Source: Pontibacillus salicampi (GTDB taxonomy: Bacteria > Bacillota > Bacilli > Bacillales > BH030062). From it: 64,000 nt of DNA. Positions 9,103-17,183 of the stretch are shown piece after piece. The stretch is taken from assembly GCF_042434395.1 (NCBI RefSeq), contig NZ_JBHLTP010000012.1, positions 124,001-188,000 on the forward strand. The letters run 5' to 3'. Position numbers and translations under genes: made by a program. Under the pieces are notes generated by a model, which did not search any database, was not told the origin of the DNA, and saw nothing but the letters and a program-made list of their open reading frames with translations. Numbering within the stretch: position 1 is the first letter of the stretch; every line of letters begins with the position of its first letter.

Positions 9103-9122
9103 GACCAACCAGTCGGTCGGTC
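9103..9122. promoter_or_regulatory. Candidate TetR-family operator upstream of the acyl-CoA dehydrogenase gene
   Basis: Inverted repeat GACCAACC-AGTC-GGTCGGTC, 7 of 8 arm positions complementary, 28 nt before the dehydrogenase start and just after the TetR gene. Fatty-acid regulators of the TetR family (for example Thermus PfmR) are known to bind ACCGACCG..CGGTCGGT-like palindromes, which this resembles. Binding by the neighbouring regulator is inference. Confidence 0.6.
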
Positions 9123-9143
9123 ATGCTTACATATGCAATCTCC

Positions 9144-9782
9144 TTAAGCCCATGTATCACTAACCATATGCTTCAAGAGGTATTGCTGGTACGCATCTTT
9201 CTCCATGGCTTCATTTGTGAGGAGGAAATGAAGAATAATGTCTACAAAAATAGTAGAAATATCATCAATACTTTTTTCCCCATTTTTTCTATACCATTTG
9301 TATGTCCAATTGACCATTCCGAGAATTGCCATCCCTGCAATCTTTGGTGGAAGCTCTGCTCGAAATTCCCCTTGCTCCTGACCTTCTTGAACAACCTCAA
9401 AGATATTCTGCTTAAACTGATCACGTTTTTTCTTAATTTGCTCTTCATAATCTGGCTTTAAGTAGGTGCTTTCCTGATAAAATACGGAGATATGTGATTT
9501 ATACAAGTCAAACACTCTTACAAATGAATGAACGATGGCTTGAAGCTGCTCAGTTGGAGTATCATACTTCTCTTTTGCCTGATTGGCTTTGTCTAATACA
9601 TATGTAATAAAGGTATCATGTATCACATACAGCAATTCGTCCTTGGAATGGAAATAATGATAAAATCCTCCCTTAGATGCGTTGCAATGATGGACGATCT
9701 GATTAACAGAAACGCCATGGTAGCCATGCCTCTCAAACAGCTCTAATGCCGAATCCATAATTCTTTCCTTCAATTCTGCCAT
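9144..9782 (-). CDS. TetR-family transcriptional regulator
   Basis: 212 aa. The N-terminal HTH is typical: ERIMDSALELFERHGYHGVSVNQIV, then ASKGGFYHYFHSKDELLY, followed by an all-helical ligand domain of about 145 residues. It lies immediately upstream of and in the same direction as the acyl-CoA degradation operon, and a TetR-style palindrome separates the two, so it is probably a repressor released by an acyl-CoA. It is not clearly B. subtilis FadR by sequence. Start ATG 9782 has a modest GAGGCGAAGG upstream. Confidence 0.82.
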   Translation of the reverse strand: MAELKERIMDSALELFERHGYHGVSVNQIVHHCNASKGGFYHYFHSKDELLYVIHDTFITYVLDKANQAKEKYDTPTEQLQAIVHSFVRVFDLYKSHISVFYQESTYLKPDYEEQIKKKRDQFKQNIFEVVQEGQEQGEFRAELPPKIAGMAILGMVNWTYKWYRKNGEKSIDDISTIFVDIILHFLLTNEAMEKDAYQQYLLKHMVSDTWA

Positions 9783-10353
9783 AATGCCTTCGCCTCAATT
9801 CTGACAATCTAAACCAAAAATCAAACTTTATAATTTGTATTTTATCATAGTTTTCTGAAAATAAAAATTTATTTTATTCAGAAATGCTCTGAATCAAACA
9901 GGAAGTTTACCTCCAATCGTTGCATCCTGTAACAGCGGTGAACAATCCCACCTCATGTGGCACAATAGAATAGCGTAGGTTTTGCTGGACACTTCTTTCT
10001 CTAAATAACATATAGGACCAATTCCTAAGAAGATATCTGAAATTTTAAGCTCTCCATTGTCTTCCAATTACGTGGATCTCACCTACAATTTGGGTTAAAA
10101 AGATCTTTTACTGTTATTTGGTTTTATGTTGATATTCATTTGGAGTTGCTACTAAGTATTTTTAAGATAATAGAAGGTATGAATTCTTTCGTCCCGTGCT
10201 GTTACGGGGACAGGTTGGAGGAGAGCTATGGTGCTTCCTTTGCTTTTACATGAAACAGGGATGACGGAGTGCTTTAAGTTCCTACAATCGCTCTTTCTAC
10301 ACTCAAATTCTCTTTACATTCCATACCTCTATAAATCAATCGAATTTCCATCC
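9783..10353. other. 571-nt intergenic region with a dispersed 19-bp repeat
   Basis: AT-rich region upstream of the TetR gene; I see no convincing gene. Short plus-strand frames here lack a ribosome-binding site and run into parC antisense. The only notable element is the 19-nt sequence at 10142-10160, which recurs at 47026-47044. The TetR promoter must lie near 9790-9900, where the sequence is very AT-rich. Confidence 0.5.
10142..10160 (+). repeat. 19-bp dispersed repeat, copy 1
   Basis: GGAGTTGCTACTAAGTATT, identical to 47026-47044 in the same orientation. Both copies are intergenic and in AT-rich context, with looser similarity on the 5' side (TTATG and TATT/ATTC runs). Confidence 0.75.
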
Positions 10354-10397
10354 AAAAAAAGCAGCCCTCAAAGGCAGCTTATAACACCTTTGAGGGC
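10354..10397 (-). terminator. Terminator of parE-parC
   Basis: 11-bp perfect stem (GCCCTCAAAGG / CCTTTGAGGGC) with a 12-nt loop and a run of seven T on the minus strand, directly after parC. Confidence 0.9.
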
Positions 10398-10402
10398 AGT
10401 GG

Positions 10403-12865
10403 TTAGGAATTATTTATCTCTTCTTCTTCTTGAAACACTTTCTCATAGTGAGTGGCCTTCCACATATCCAGTACATCTCCTGATTGCTCTGTGTCCACTA
10501 CAAACGATCCATTACTATAACGATCAGTTACTTTGAAGTCCATTGGTCGAATTTCCTTTATCGTGCTGTTAGCAGTTTGTAAGTAAAGTAACTCTTGGTT
10601 CTCTACCATCTCTAAAGCAGCTACCCTGTGAGGGTTTCGTTTTAATTCCCGGAGCATAACGACTCCTTTTTTCGCACGAGTCGACTGTTCAAATTCTTTC
10701 AATTTCATCCGTTTTACCGATCCTCGCTGGGTAGCAAGAAGAATGGATGGATCCTTTTGGCTTTCAAACGCCTTTCCGTTAACTACCACTTCATCTTCTT
10801 TCAATTGCATGGCTTTGACTCCAGCTGCACGCTGGCCGATTGCCTTAACCTCTGACTCATGATACCACAATCCATACCCTTTATTAGAAGCAAGAAAGAC
10901 ATCCATATCTCCGTCTGTGACGTGTACATCGAGTACCTCATCATCGGCTTTTACATTAATGGCTACAAGAGGTTTGGAATATCTTTGCGCCTTGTATAAA
11001 GATAGCTGACTACGTTTAATCATGCCGTTTCTCGTAACGAATAACAAATATCTATTCTCATCAAATTCTCTTATTGGGATGGCTTTGACAATCCGTTCCT
11101 GCTTCTCGATGGAAACGATGTTAGCGAGGTGCTGGCCAAGATCTTTCCACCTTATATCTGGCAGTTCATGGACTGGAATGTAGAGATAGTTCCCTTTACT
11201 AGTAAACAATAACAGCGTGTCCGTCGTGTTAATTTCATAAAGAGCTAAAAGGTGATCTCCATCTTTCATCGCAAAATCGGCTCCATTGGAGGCAGCATAG
11301 GAACGAAGGCTCGTTCGTTTCATATAGCCCTCCTGGGTTACAGAAACGAGAACCTCCTCGCTTGGAACCATCACCTCGAGGTTAATGGTCAGATCTTCTA
11401 CCTCCGCTTGAATTTCCGTTTTGCGATCGGTATGATATTTTTTCTTCATAGCCTTTAAATCGTTCTTGATCACCTTAAGAAGTTTCTTCTCATCAGCTAG
11501 TATGGCTTCTAGTTCTTCAATTCGCTGCTTCAGTTCATCTGCCTCTTTTTGAAGCGATGTGATATCTGTATTAGTTAAACGATATAATTGAAGGTTAACG
11601 ATAGCCTCTGCCTGTGCTTCTGTGAAGTCGTACGCCTGCATCAAACGGTTCTTTGCATCCTGTTTGTCCTCTGATGCTCGAATGGTTGCGATTACTTCAT
11701 CTAGAATAGAGATAGCCTTCATTAAACCTTCTAAAATATGTGCTCTGTCCTGCGCTTTTTGCAGGTCGTGTACAGATTGTCTTGTGACGACTTCTTTCTG
11801 GTGTTCAATATATGAATCCAGTACATCGTGTAAATGTAACAGCTTCGGAGTCTTATTATGAATAGCTACCATATTAAAATGATAGCTAATCTGCAGATCG
11901 GTATTCTTGTATAAATAATTTAGAATCCCTGTACTGTCCGCTTCTCGCTTTAATTCAATTACAACACGCAGCCCTGTTCGGTCTGTTTCATCCCGCACTT
12001 CCGCAATGCCTTCTACTTTCTTATCCAGACGAATTTCATCCATTTTTTTAACCAGCGTGGCTTTGTTTACCTCATAAGGCAGCTCATCAATGACAATTTG
12101 CTCCCTGTTCCCTCTAATCGGCTCCACAACGGCACGGCCACGGACGACAACTTTCCCTTTTCCTGTTTCATAGGCTTGTTTTATCCCATCAAAGCCTTGG
12201 ATGATACCTCCTGTAGGAAAATCAGGACCTTTCATTACCTGCATGATGTCTTCTATCGTACTATTTGGCTTGTCTATTTTCTTCATTACGGCGTCAATCA
12301 CTTCACCTAAATTATGGGGCGGGATTTCAGTCGCATATCCGGCAGAAATACCAGTTGAGCCATTTACTAATAAATTTGGAAATTTGGCAGGAAGCACTAC
12401 AGGCTCCTGAATGGTATCGTCAAAGTTTGGAATAAAGTCAACCGTTTCCTTCTCAATATCCCGCAGCAGTTCAGACGCAATACTCGATAAACGAGCCTCC
12501 GTATAACGCATGGCGGCAGGGGGATCCCCATCCACACTTCCGTTATTACCGTGCATTTCTACTAATAAATTTCGCACTTTCCAATCCTGGCTAAGACGTA
12601 CCATCGCATCATACACAGAGGTATCCCCGTGTGGATGATAATTACCGATGACAGTACCGACAGTCTTAGCTGATTTACGGTACGGCTTATCGTGAGTATT
12701 CCGCTCCTGCTGCATCGCATAAAGAATTCTTCGTTGAACAGGCTTTAATCCGTCTCTTGCATCTGGAAGAGCACGGTCTTGAATAATATATTTACTATAT
12801 CTTCCGAACCGATCTCCCAGTACTTCTTCCAATGGTAAGTCTAAATATTTCTCTGTTTCAGCCAA
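10403..12865 (-). CDS. parC: DNA topoisomerase IV subunit A
   Basis: 820 aa. Breakage-reunion subunit of topo IV, which decatenates replicated chromosomes. The start of the protein (LPLEEVLGDRFGRYSKYIIQDRALPD) and the catalytic tyrosine in PAAMRYTEARLS are clear. The quinolone-determining segment reads HPHGDTSVYDAMVRLSQDW, with the sensitive-type Ser and an acidic Asp four residues later. The C-terminal part carries the beta-pinwheel repeats (for example TRNGMIKRSQL, TQRGSVKRMKL) and ends in an acidic tail. It follows parE by 14 nt in one transcript and is closed by a strong terminator. B. subtilis has the same gene order. Confidence 0.97.
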   Translation of the reverse strand: MAETEKYLDLPLEEVLGDRFGRYSKYIIQDRALPDARDGLKPVQRRILYAMQQERNTHDKPYRKSAKTVGTVIGNYHPHGDTSVYDAMVRLSQDWKVRNLLVEMHGNNGSVDGDPPAAMRYTEARLSSIASELLRDIEKETVDFIPNFDDTIQEPVVLPAKFPNLLVNGSTGISAGYATEIPPHNLGEVIDAVMKKIDKPNSTIEDIMQVMKGPDFPTGGIIQGFDGIKQAYETGKGKVVVRGRAVVEPIRGNREQIVIDELPYEVNKATLVKKMDEIRLDKKVEGIAEVRDETDRTGLRVVIELKREADSTGILNYLYKNTDLQISYHFNMVAIHNKTPKLLHLHDVLDSYIEHQKEVVTRQSVHDLQKAQDRAHILEGLMKAISILDEVIATIRASEDKQDAKNRLMQAYDFTEAQAEAIVNLQLYRLTNTDITSLQKEADELKQRIEELEAILADEKKLLKVIKNDLKAMKKKYHTDRKTEIQAEVEDLTINLEVMVPSEEVLVSVTQEGYMKRTSLRSYAASNGADFAMKDGDHLLALYEINTTDTLLLFTSKGNYLYIPVHELPDIRWKDLGQHLANIVSIEKQERIVKAIPIREFDENRYLLFVTRNGMIKRSQLSLYKAQRYSKPLVAINVKADDEVLDVHVTDGDMDVFLASNKGYGLWYHESEVKAIGQRAAGVKAMQLKEDEVVVNGKAFESQKDPSILLATQRGSVKRMKLKEFEQSTRAKKGVVMLRELKRNPHRVAALEMVENQELLYLQTANSTIKEIRPMDFKVTDRYSNGSFVVDTEQSGDVLDMWKATHYEKVFQEEEEINNS

Positions 12866-12879
12866 AACGTAATCCCCCT

Positions 12880-14832
12880 CTAGGACTGCAATTTATCATT
12901 TTCTAGTATGTTGGTTTGCTCTTCAAGGCCAAACGCCACGTGAGATTCAATCCATTTCCGGCGAGGCTCGACTTTATCTCCCATAAGCGTTGTAACACGT
13001 CGTTCTGCTTGAGCAAGATCATCAATGGTAACACGAATGAGGGTTCGCGTTTCCGGGCTCATGGTCGTTTCCCACAATTGATCGGCATTCATTTCCCCAA
13101 GTCCCTTATAGCGCTGAATGGTATAGCCATTTTTAAACTCTCTTAGAATAGCTTTCATCTCATCCTCTTCCCAAGCATATTTCGTTTGCTCTTTTTTTCC
13201 TTTTCCTTTGGAAACTTTGTATAGAGGAGGCAAGGCAATATAAATCTTTCCAGCACGAATTAACTCTTGCATATACCGGTAAAAGAAAGTCAGCAAGAGC
13301 ACTTGAATGTGAGCACCATCTGTATCGGCATCTGTCATAATTACAATTTTATCGTATTGACAATCTTCAATATTAAAGTCTGCTCCAACTCCGGCACCGA
13401 TAGTATTAATGATGGTACCGATTTCTTCATTCTTCAGGATGTCCTGAAGCTTTGCTTTTTCTGTATTAATAACCTTGCCTCGTAACGGCAATACAGCTTG
13501 AAAGCGCCGATCCCGACCTTGCTTGGCAGAACCGCCTGCCGAGTCTCCCTCTACTAAATACAATTCGTTCTTTTGAGGGTTTTTGGATTGGGCAGGTGTT
13601 AGCTTTCCGCTGAGCATGGTTTCTTTTCGCTTTTTCTTTTTCCCTGAGCGTGCGTCTTCCCGTGCTTTCCGGGCTGCTTCTCTTGCTTCCTTGGCCTTGA
13701 TGGCCTTTCGAATAAGCATCGTTGCTACATCCGGATTTTCCTCTAGAAAGTAAGATAATTTCTCTGAAACAATCGAATCTACAATAGAGCGTGCTTCCGA
13801 TGTCCCCAACTTGCTTTTCGTCTGTCCTTCAAACTGAAGCTTTTCTTCCGGAATTCGCACAGAAATGACAGCTGTAAAGCCCTCTCTAATATCTGTTCCT
13901 TCCAGATTTTTATCCTTTTCTTTCAGCAACCCTGTCTTTCTAGCATGGTCGTTGAAGCTACGGGTAATTGCAGATTTTGCACCTGATTCATGTGTACCGC
14001 CATCACGTGTTCGTACGTTATTCACAAAGGATAGAACGCTTTCTGCATAACCGTCGTTAAACTGGAATCCAAAATCTAAATGAATATCTTCCTGCTCACC
14101 TTCAAAGGAAACAACGGAATGCAACGTATCCTTTTCCTCATTCAAATAATCTACGAAAGATTTAAGTCCATCTGGATACTGATAACTTTCTTTGAAATCT
14201 ACTCGTTTATCTTCCAGGACGATTTCTAACCCTTTTAACAAAAAGGCTGCTTCTCGAAGCCGTTCTGACAGGGTTTCGAGGTTATATGTTGTGGTGGAGA
14301 ATACAGTGGTATCAGGCTTGAAATGAATCAGTGTACCGCTTTTTCTCGTAGCTCCCTTATTTTCAAGCGAGGTTACGGGGCTTCCTCCATTTTCAAAGCG
14401 CTGATAATAGGTTTCCCCATCCCTGTATATGATAACCTCCAGCCATTCGGATAAAGCGTTCACAACCGATGCCCCAACACCATGAAGCCCTCCACTTGTT
14501 TTGTAGCCGCCTTGTCCAAACTTACCTCCGGCATGAAGCACGGTTAGTATGACTTCAGGGGTGGGCTTTCCTAATTTATGCATCCCTGTAGGCATACCAC
14601 GCCCTTCATCTCGGACAGAAACGCTATCGTCTTTATGAATAGTAATGGTTATCCGCTCTCCATACCCTGCGAGCGCCTCATCCACTGCATTATCTACAAT
14701 TTCAAAGACAAGATGATGCAATCCCCTATGATCGGTACTGCCGATATACATTCCTGGACGCTTTCTAACCGCCTCTAGCCCTTCTAATACTTGTATGGAA
14801 TCATCATTATATTGTGTATTGTTTGTGACCAC
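12880..14832 (-). CDS. parE: DNA topoisomerase IV subunit B
   Basis: 650 aa GHKL ATPase subunit. ATP-binding motifs are EIVDNAVDEALAGYG, DEGRGMPTG, and GGLHGVGASVVNALSEWL; the TOPRIM metal site is YLVEGDSAGGSAKQGRDR and DADTDGAHIQ. It opens the parE-parC transcript. The start codon is GTG at 14832, with AAGGAG 9 nt upstream. Upstream lies a sigma-A promoter with a LexA box in its spacer, so DNA damage probably induces this operon; parEC of B. subtilis is a reported LexA target. Confidence 0.97.
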   Translation of the reverse strand: MVTNNTQYNDDSIQVLEGLEAVRKRPGMYIGSTDHRGLHHLVFEIVDNAVDEALAGYGERITITIHKDDSVSVRDEGRGMPTGMHKLGKPTPEVILTVLHAGGKFGQGGYKTSGGLHGVGASVVNALSEWLEVIIYRDGETYYQRFENGGSPVTSLENKGATRKSGTLIHFKPDTTVFSTTTYNLETLSERLREAAFLLKGLEIVLEDKRVDFKESYQYPDGLKSFVDYLNEEKDTLHSVVSFEGEQEDIHLDFGFQFNDGYAESVLSFVNNVRTRDGGTHESGAKSAITRSFNDHARKTGLLKEKDKNLEGTDIREGFTAVISVRIPEEKLQFEGQTKSKLGTSEARSIVDSIVSEKLSYFLEENPDVATMLIRKAIKAKEAREAARKAREDARSGKKKKRKETMLSGKLTPAQSKNPQKNELYLVEGDSAGGSAKQGRDRRFQAVLPLRGKVINTEKAKLQDILKNEEIGTIINTIGAGVGADFNIEDCQYDKIVIMTDADTDGAHIQVLLLTFFYRYMQELIRAGKIYIALPPLYKVSKGKGKKEQTKYAWEEDEMKAILREFKNGYTIQRYKGLGEMNADQLWETTMSPETRTLIRVTIDDLAQAERRVTTLMGDKVEPRRKWIESHVAFGLEEQTNILENDKLQS

Positions 14833-15194
14833 TCTATTGAACTCCTTTCGGTGTAAACCTCAGCAGGATCAACCTGCTCATTATATACGTGTAACGAATC
14901 ATCGCTCATTAGGTAAATAGTATGACTCTGCTGATTGATAATCTTATTCTCATCATAGAACAAACGTTCGTTTTTGTAAATAAGAGCCACAGGAGGTCAT
15001 TGTTTGTACCATCCTACCTCTATCTGTATCTTATTGTAGCTTTTTTCATACGTTTAGCAAACAATCTTTTTCCTGAACAAGCAAAACCTGCCTATTACTT
15101 GAATCCTATGTAACTAGCGTGCCTCGAAAAGAAGCGTTGAAAAATAGTATAAAATAAATTAATCATGGATGGAAATGAAATTTATTTGAAAACA
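14833..15194. other. parE upstream region
   Basis: 362-nt region between parE and the yneT terminator. Apart from the parE promoter and LexA box at 14952-14980 I see no gene. A 68-codon frame overlapping the parE start (14784-14990) has no ribosome-binding site and begins inside the promoter. Confidence 0.6.
14952..14980 (-). promoter_or_regulatory. parE sigma-A promoter with embedded LexA (SOS) box
   Basis: On the minus strand: -35 TTTACA (14975-14980), 17-nt spacer, -10 TATGAT (14952-14957). The spacer holds CGAACGTTTGTTCT (14957-14970), matching the Bacillus SOS box CGAAC-N4-GTTCG except for the last base. LexA bound here would occlude RNA polymerase. Confidence 0.75.
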
Positions 15195-15224
15195 GAAAAA
15201 ATCCCTGTCATAGCAGGGATTTTT
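15195..15224 (-). terminator. Terminator after yneT
   Basis: 11-bp stem (AAAAATCCCTG / CAGGGATTTTT) with loop TCATAG (plus strand) and T-rich tail, immediately downstream of the minus-strand yneT stop. Confidence 0.85.
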
Positions 15225-15230
15225 GTTGGT

Positions 15231-15650
15231 TTACTTTCCTATTGTAACAGAATGAGCGACTTTAATACACATGTCCATTATAACGGTGAACCCTTGTTCT
15301 TGAAGATAAGCAAATGCATCCTCAGATGCAACACCTTGCTGGGCCCAAAAAACGTCAGCATTTGTAGCAGCCGCCTCTTTGGCTAATGCAGGTAAATATT
15401 CAGAGCGTCGAAACACATTAATGATATCAATAGGCTCATCAATGTCACTTAAAGAGGCTACTGCCTTCACTCCGAGAGATTCCTGAATGGTTGGGTTAAC
15501 CGGAATAATGTTATACCCTGCTTCCTGCATAGCTTTGGAAATCTGATAAGAGGTCCTTGATGGATTATCAGATAATCCTACAACCGCTATGGTTTTGGAT
15601 GTTTCTAATATGTTCTTCATCTCTTCTTTACTCGGGTTTTGCATGGTCAT
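15231..15650 (-). CDS. yneT: CoA-binding domain protein, YneT family
   Basis: 139 aa Rossmann-fold protein of the CoA-binding family (succinyl-CoA synthetase alpha-like N domain). The nucleotide-binding loop is KTIAVVGLSDNPSRTSYQIS, followed by GYNIIPVNP and FRRSEYLPAL, then DVFWAQQGV and a terminal MDMCIKVAH. Precise function is unknown. In B. subtilis the homologue is also next to parE. Here it follows the ABC permease gene by only 12 nt, with AAGGAG in the gap, so it is probably the last gene of the importer operon. Confidence 0.85.
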   Translation of the reverse strand: MTMQNPSKEEMKNILETSKTIAVVGLSDNPSRTSYQISKAMQEAGYNIIPVNPTIQESLGVKAVASLSDIDEPIDIINVFRRSEYLPALAKEAAATNADVFWAQQGVASEDAFAYLQEQGFTVIMDMCIKVAHSVTIGK

Positions 15651-15662
15651 GATTACACTCCT

Positions 15663-17183
15663 TTATTCAAGCATCCCATTTTCCTTAAGATATTCCTTTG
15701 CAACGGAAATTGGTTCCCGCTCCTCAAAATCGACCTGGTAGTTCATTTCCTGCATCTCTTGTTTCGTTATTTTACCACCAAGTTTATTTAATATTTCCTC
15801 CAGTTCTGGATATTCTTCTAATGTACTTTCAAGCAGCAATGGAGCTCCCTGATATGGAGGGAAAAGGTTTTTAGGGTCATCCAGTACCTTTAAGTCGTAT
15901 TCAATCATGTATCCTTCTGTTGCATAGGCATCGATGACTTCCACATCCCCTGACTTAATAGCCTGTTGACGAACTCCGGCTTCCATTGTCTTTATATTCA
16001 GATTCAGGTTATACAATTCCTTCATGCCTTGATATCCATCCTGGCGGTCTTTAAACTCCAGCGTAAAACCAGCAGTAATGTTACTCTGGATGCTTTTCAA
16101 ATCACCTATTGTTTCAAGTCCATATTGTTCAGCAAGTTCCTCGGTGGTTGCAACCGCATAGGTGTTGTTATATTGCATCGGCTCCAATAAGGTCATGCCC
16201 TGTGCTTCCTTAATTCCCTGTTTAGCCTGCTGATACACTTTTACTGGATCATTGCTTTGAGCAGTTTCCCCAAGCAGCGTATTAATAACAGTACCTGTAA
16301 ACTCAGGATAAATATCGATATCCCCTGTTTTTAAAGCTTCAAAAACAAAGTCTGTCTTGCCAAGATTCGGTTCTGTTTTTACGAATAAATCTGTTTCTTC
16401 TTCAATCAATAATTTATACATATTCATTAGGATTGCAGGCTCCGCCCCGATTTTTCCTCCTATTACCAAATCAGGTGTACGCTCCCTGCTAGCTATAAAC
16501 GGGACTGTTACGACAAGAAGAGAAACAATCATAATAATTCCTAATGAACGAAAGCCTGATTTAGCTGAGGTTCGTTCAAACAATCGCAAAATTAAGTCTA
16601 ATACAATGGCCAGAAGTGCAGCTGGTATAGCACCTAGAAGAATCAGATTTAAGTTTCCGCCTTTGTCAATACCGAGGAGAATCAATTCTCCAAGGCCACC
16701 TGCACCAATAAGAGCAGCTATCGTCGTTGTGCCAACTATCAGGACCATGGACGTCCGGATACCTGCCATGATTACAGGCATGGCAAGAGGAAGCTCAATC
16801 TTAGATAACCGTCTGAAGGAACTCATTCCCATTCCAGTTGCCGCTTCTTTTAAAGCCGGGTCCACCTCTTTAACCCCAGTGTACGTATTGCGTAAAATTG
16901 GCAGGAGTGCATATACGATAAGTGCTACGATGGCTGGCTGTTTCCCGATACCTAAGAAAGGAATTAGAAAAGCAAGAATGGCAAGACTCGGAATCGTCTG
17001 CAGTATCGCAGCTACGCCAATGACCGGCTCTGCAACGCGCCGAAATCGGGTCAGGATTAAACCAAGTGGAACGGCAATCAAAATAGCAATCAGCAGGGCA
17101 ACAATCGACAGCTGGAGATGCTCCCAAATTGCTTGCAGTAAGGCACTTTGTCTGTTCTGCAGTACATCTATAAAGCTGTTCAT
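15663..17183 (-). CDS. ABC importer permease fused to substrate-binding protein (OpuC/EgtU class)
   Basis: 506 aa. Residues 1-215 form a BetW-type inner-membrane permease with about six membrane segments (SIVALLIAILIAVPLGLILT, LAILAFLIPFLG, IVYALLPILRNTYTGV with the EAA-like loop KEAATGMGMSSFRRLSKIELP). After another hydrophobic segment near 220-235, residues 240-506 are an OpuAC-type binding domain (LVIGGKIGAEPAILMNMYKLLIE, DIYPEFTGTVI). Such fusions import betaine, carnitine or choline; the same architecture is used by the ergothioneine importer EgtU, so the ligand is uncertain. Its ATG shares one base with the TAA of the ATPase gene (TAATG), implying coupling. Confidence 0.85.
   Translation of the reverse strand: MNSFIDVLQNRQSALLQAIWEHLQLSIVALLIAILIAVPLGLILTRFRRVAEPVIGVAAILQTIPSLAILAFLIPFLGIGKQPAIVALIVYALLPILRNTYTGVKEVDPALKEAATGMGMSSFRRLSKIELPLAMPVIMAGIRTSMVLIVGTTTIAALIGAGGLGELILLGIDKGGNLNLILLGAIPAALLAIVLDLILRLFERTSAKSGFRSLGIIMIVSLLVVTVPFIASRERTPDLVIGGKIGAEPAILMNMYKLLIEEETDLFVKTEPNLGKTDFVFEALKTGDIDIYPEFTGTVINTLLGETAQSNDPVKVYQQAKQGIKEAQGMTLLEPMQYNNTYAVATTEELAEQYGLETIGDLKSIQSNITAGFTLEFKDRQDGYQGMKELYNLNLNIKTMEAGVRQQAIKSGDVEVIDAYATEGYMIEYDLKVLDDPKNLFPPYQGAPLLLESTLEEYPELEEILNKLGGKITKQEMQEMNYQVDFEEREPISVAKEYLKENGMLE

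Noticed and set aside
10228..10536. 102-codon plus-strand frame before and across the parC end
   Set aside because: It crosses the parC terminator hairpin and is antisense to parC; the protein is low-complexity.
14784..14990. 68-codon minus-strand frame overlapping the parE start
   Set aside because: It starts with GTG inside the parE promoter region, has no Shine-Dalgarno, and overlaps parE by 49 nt.
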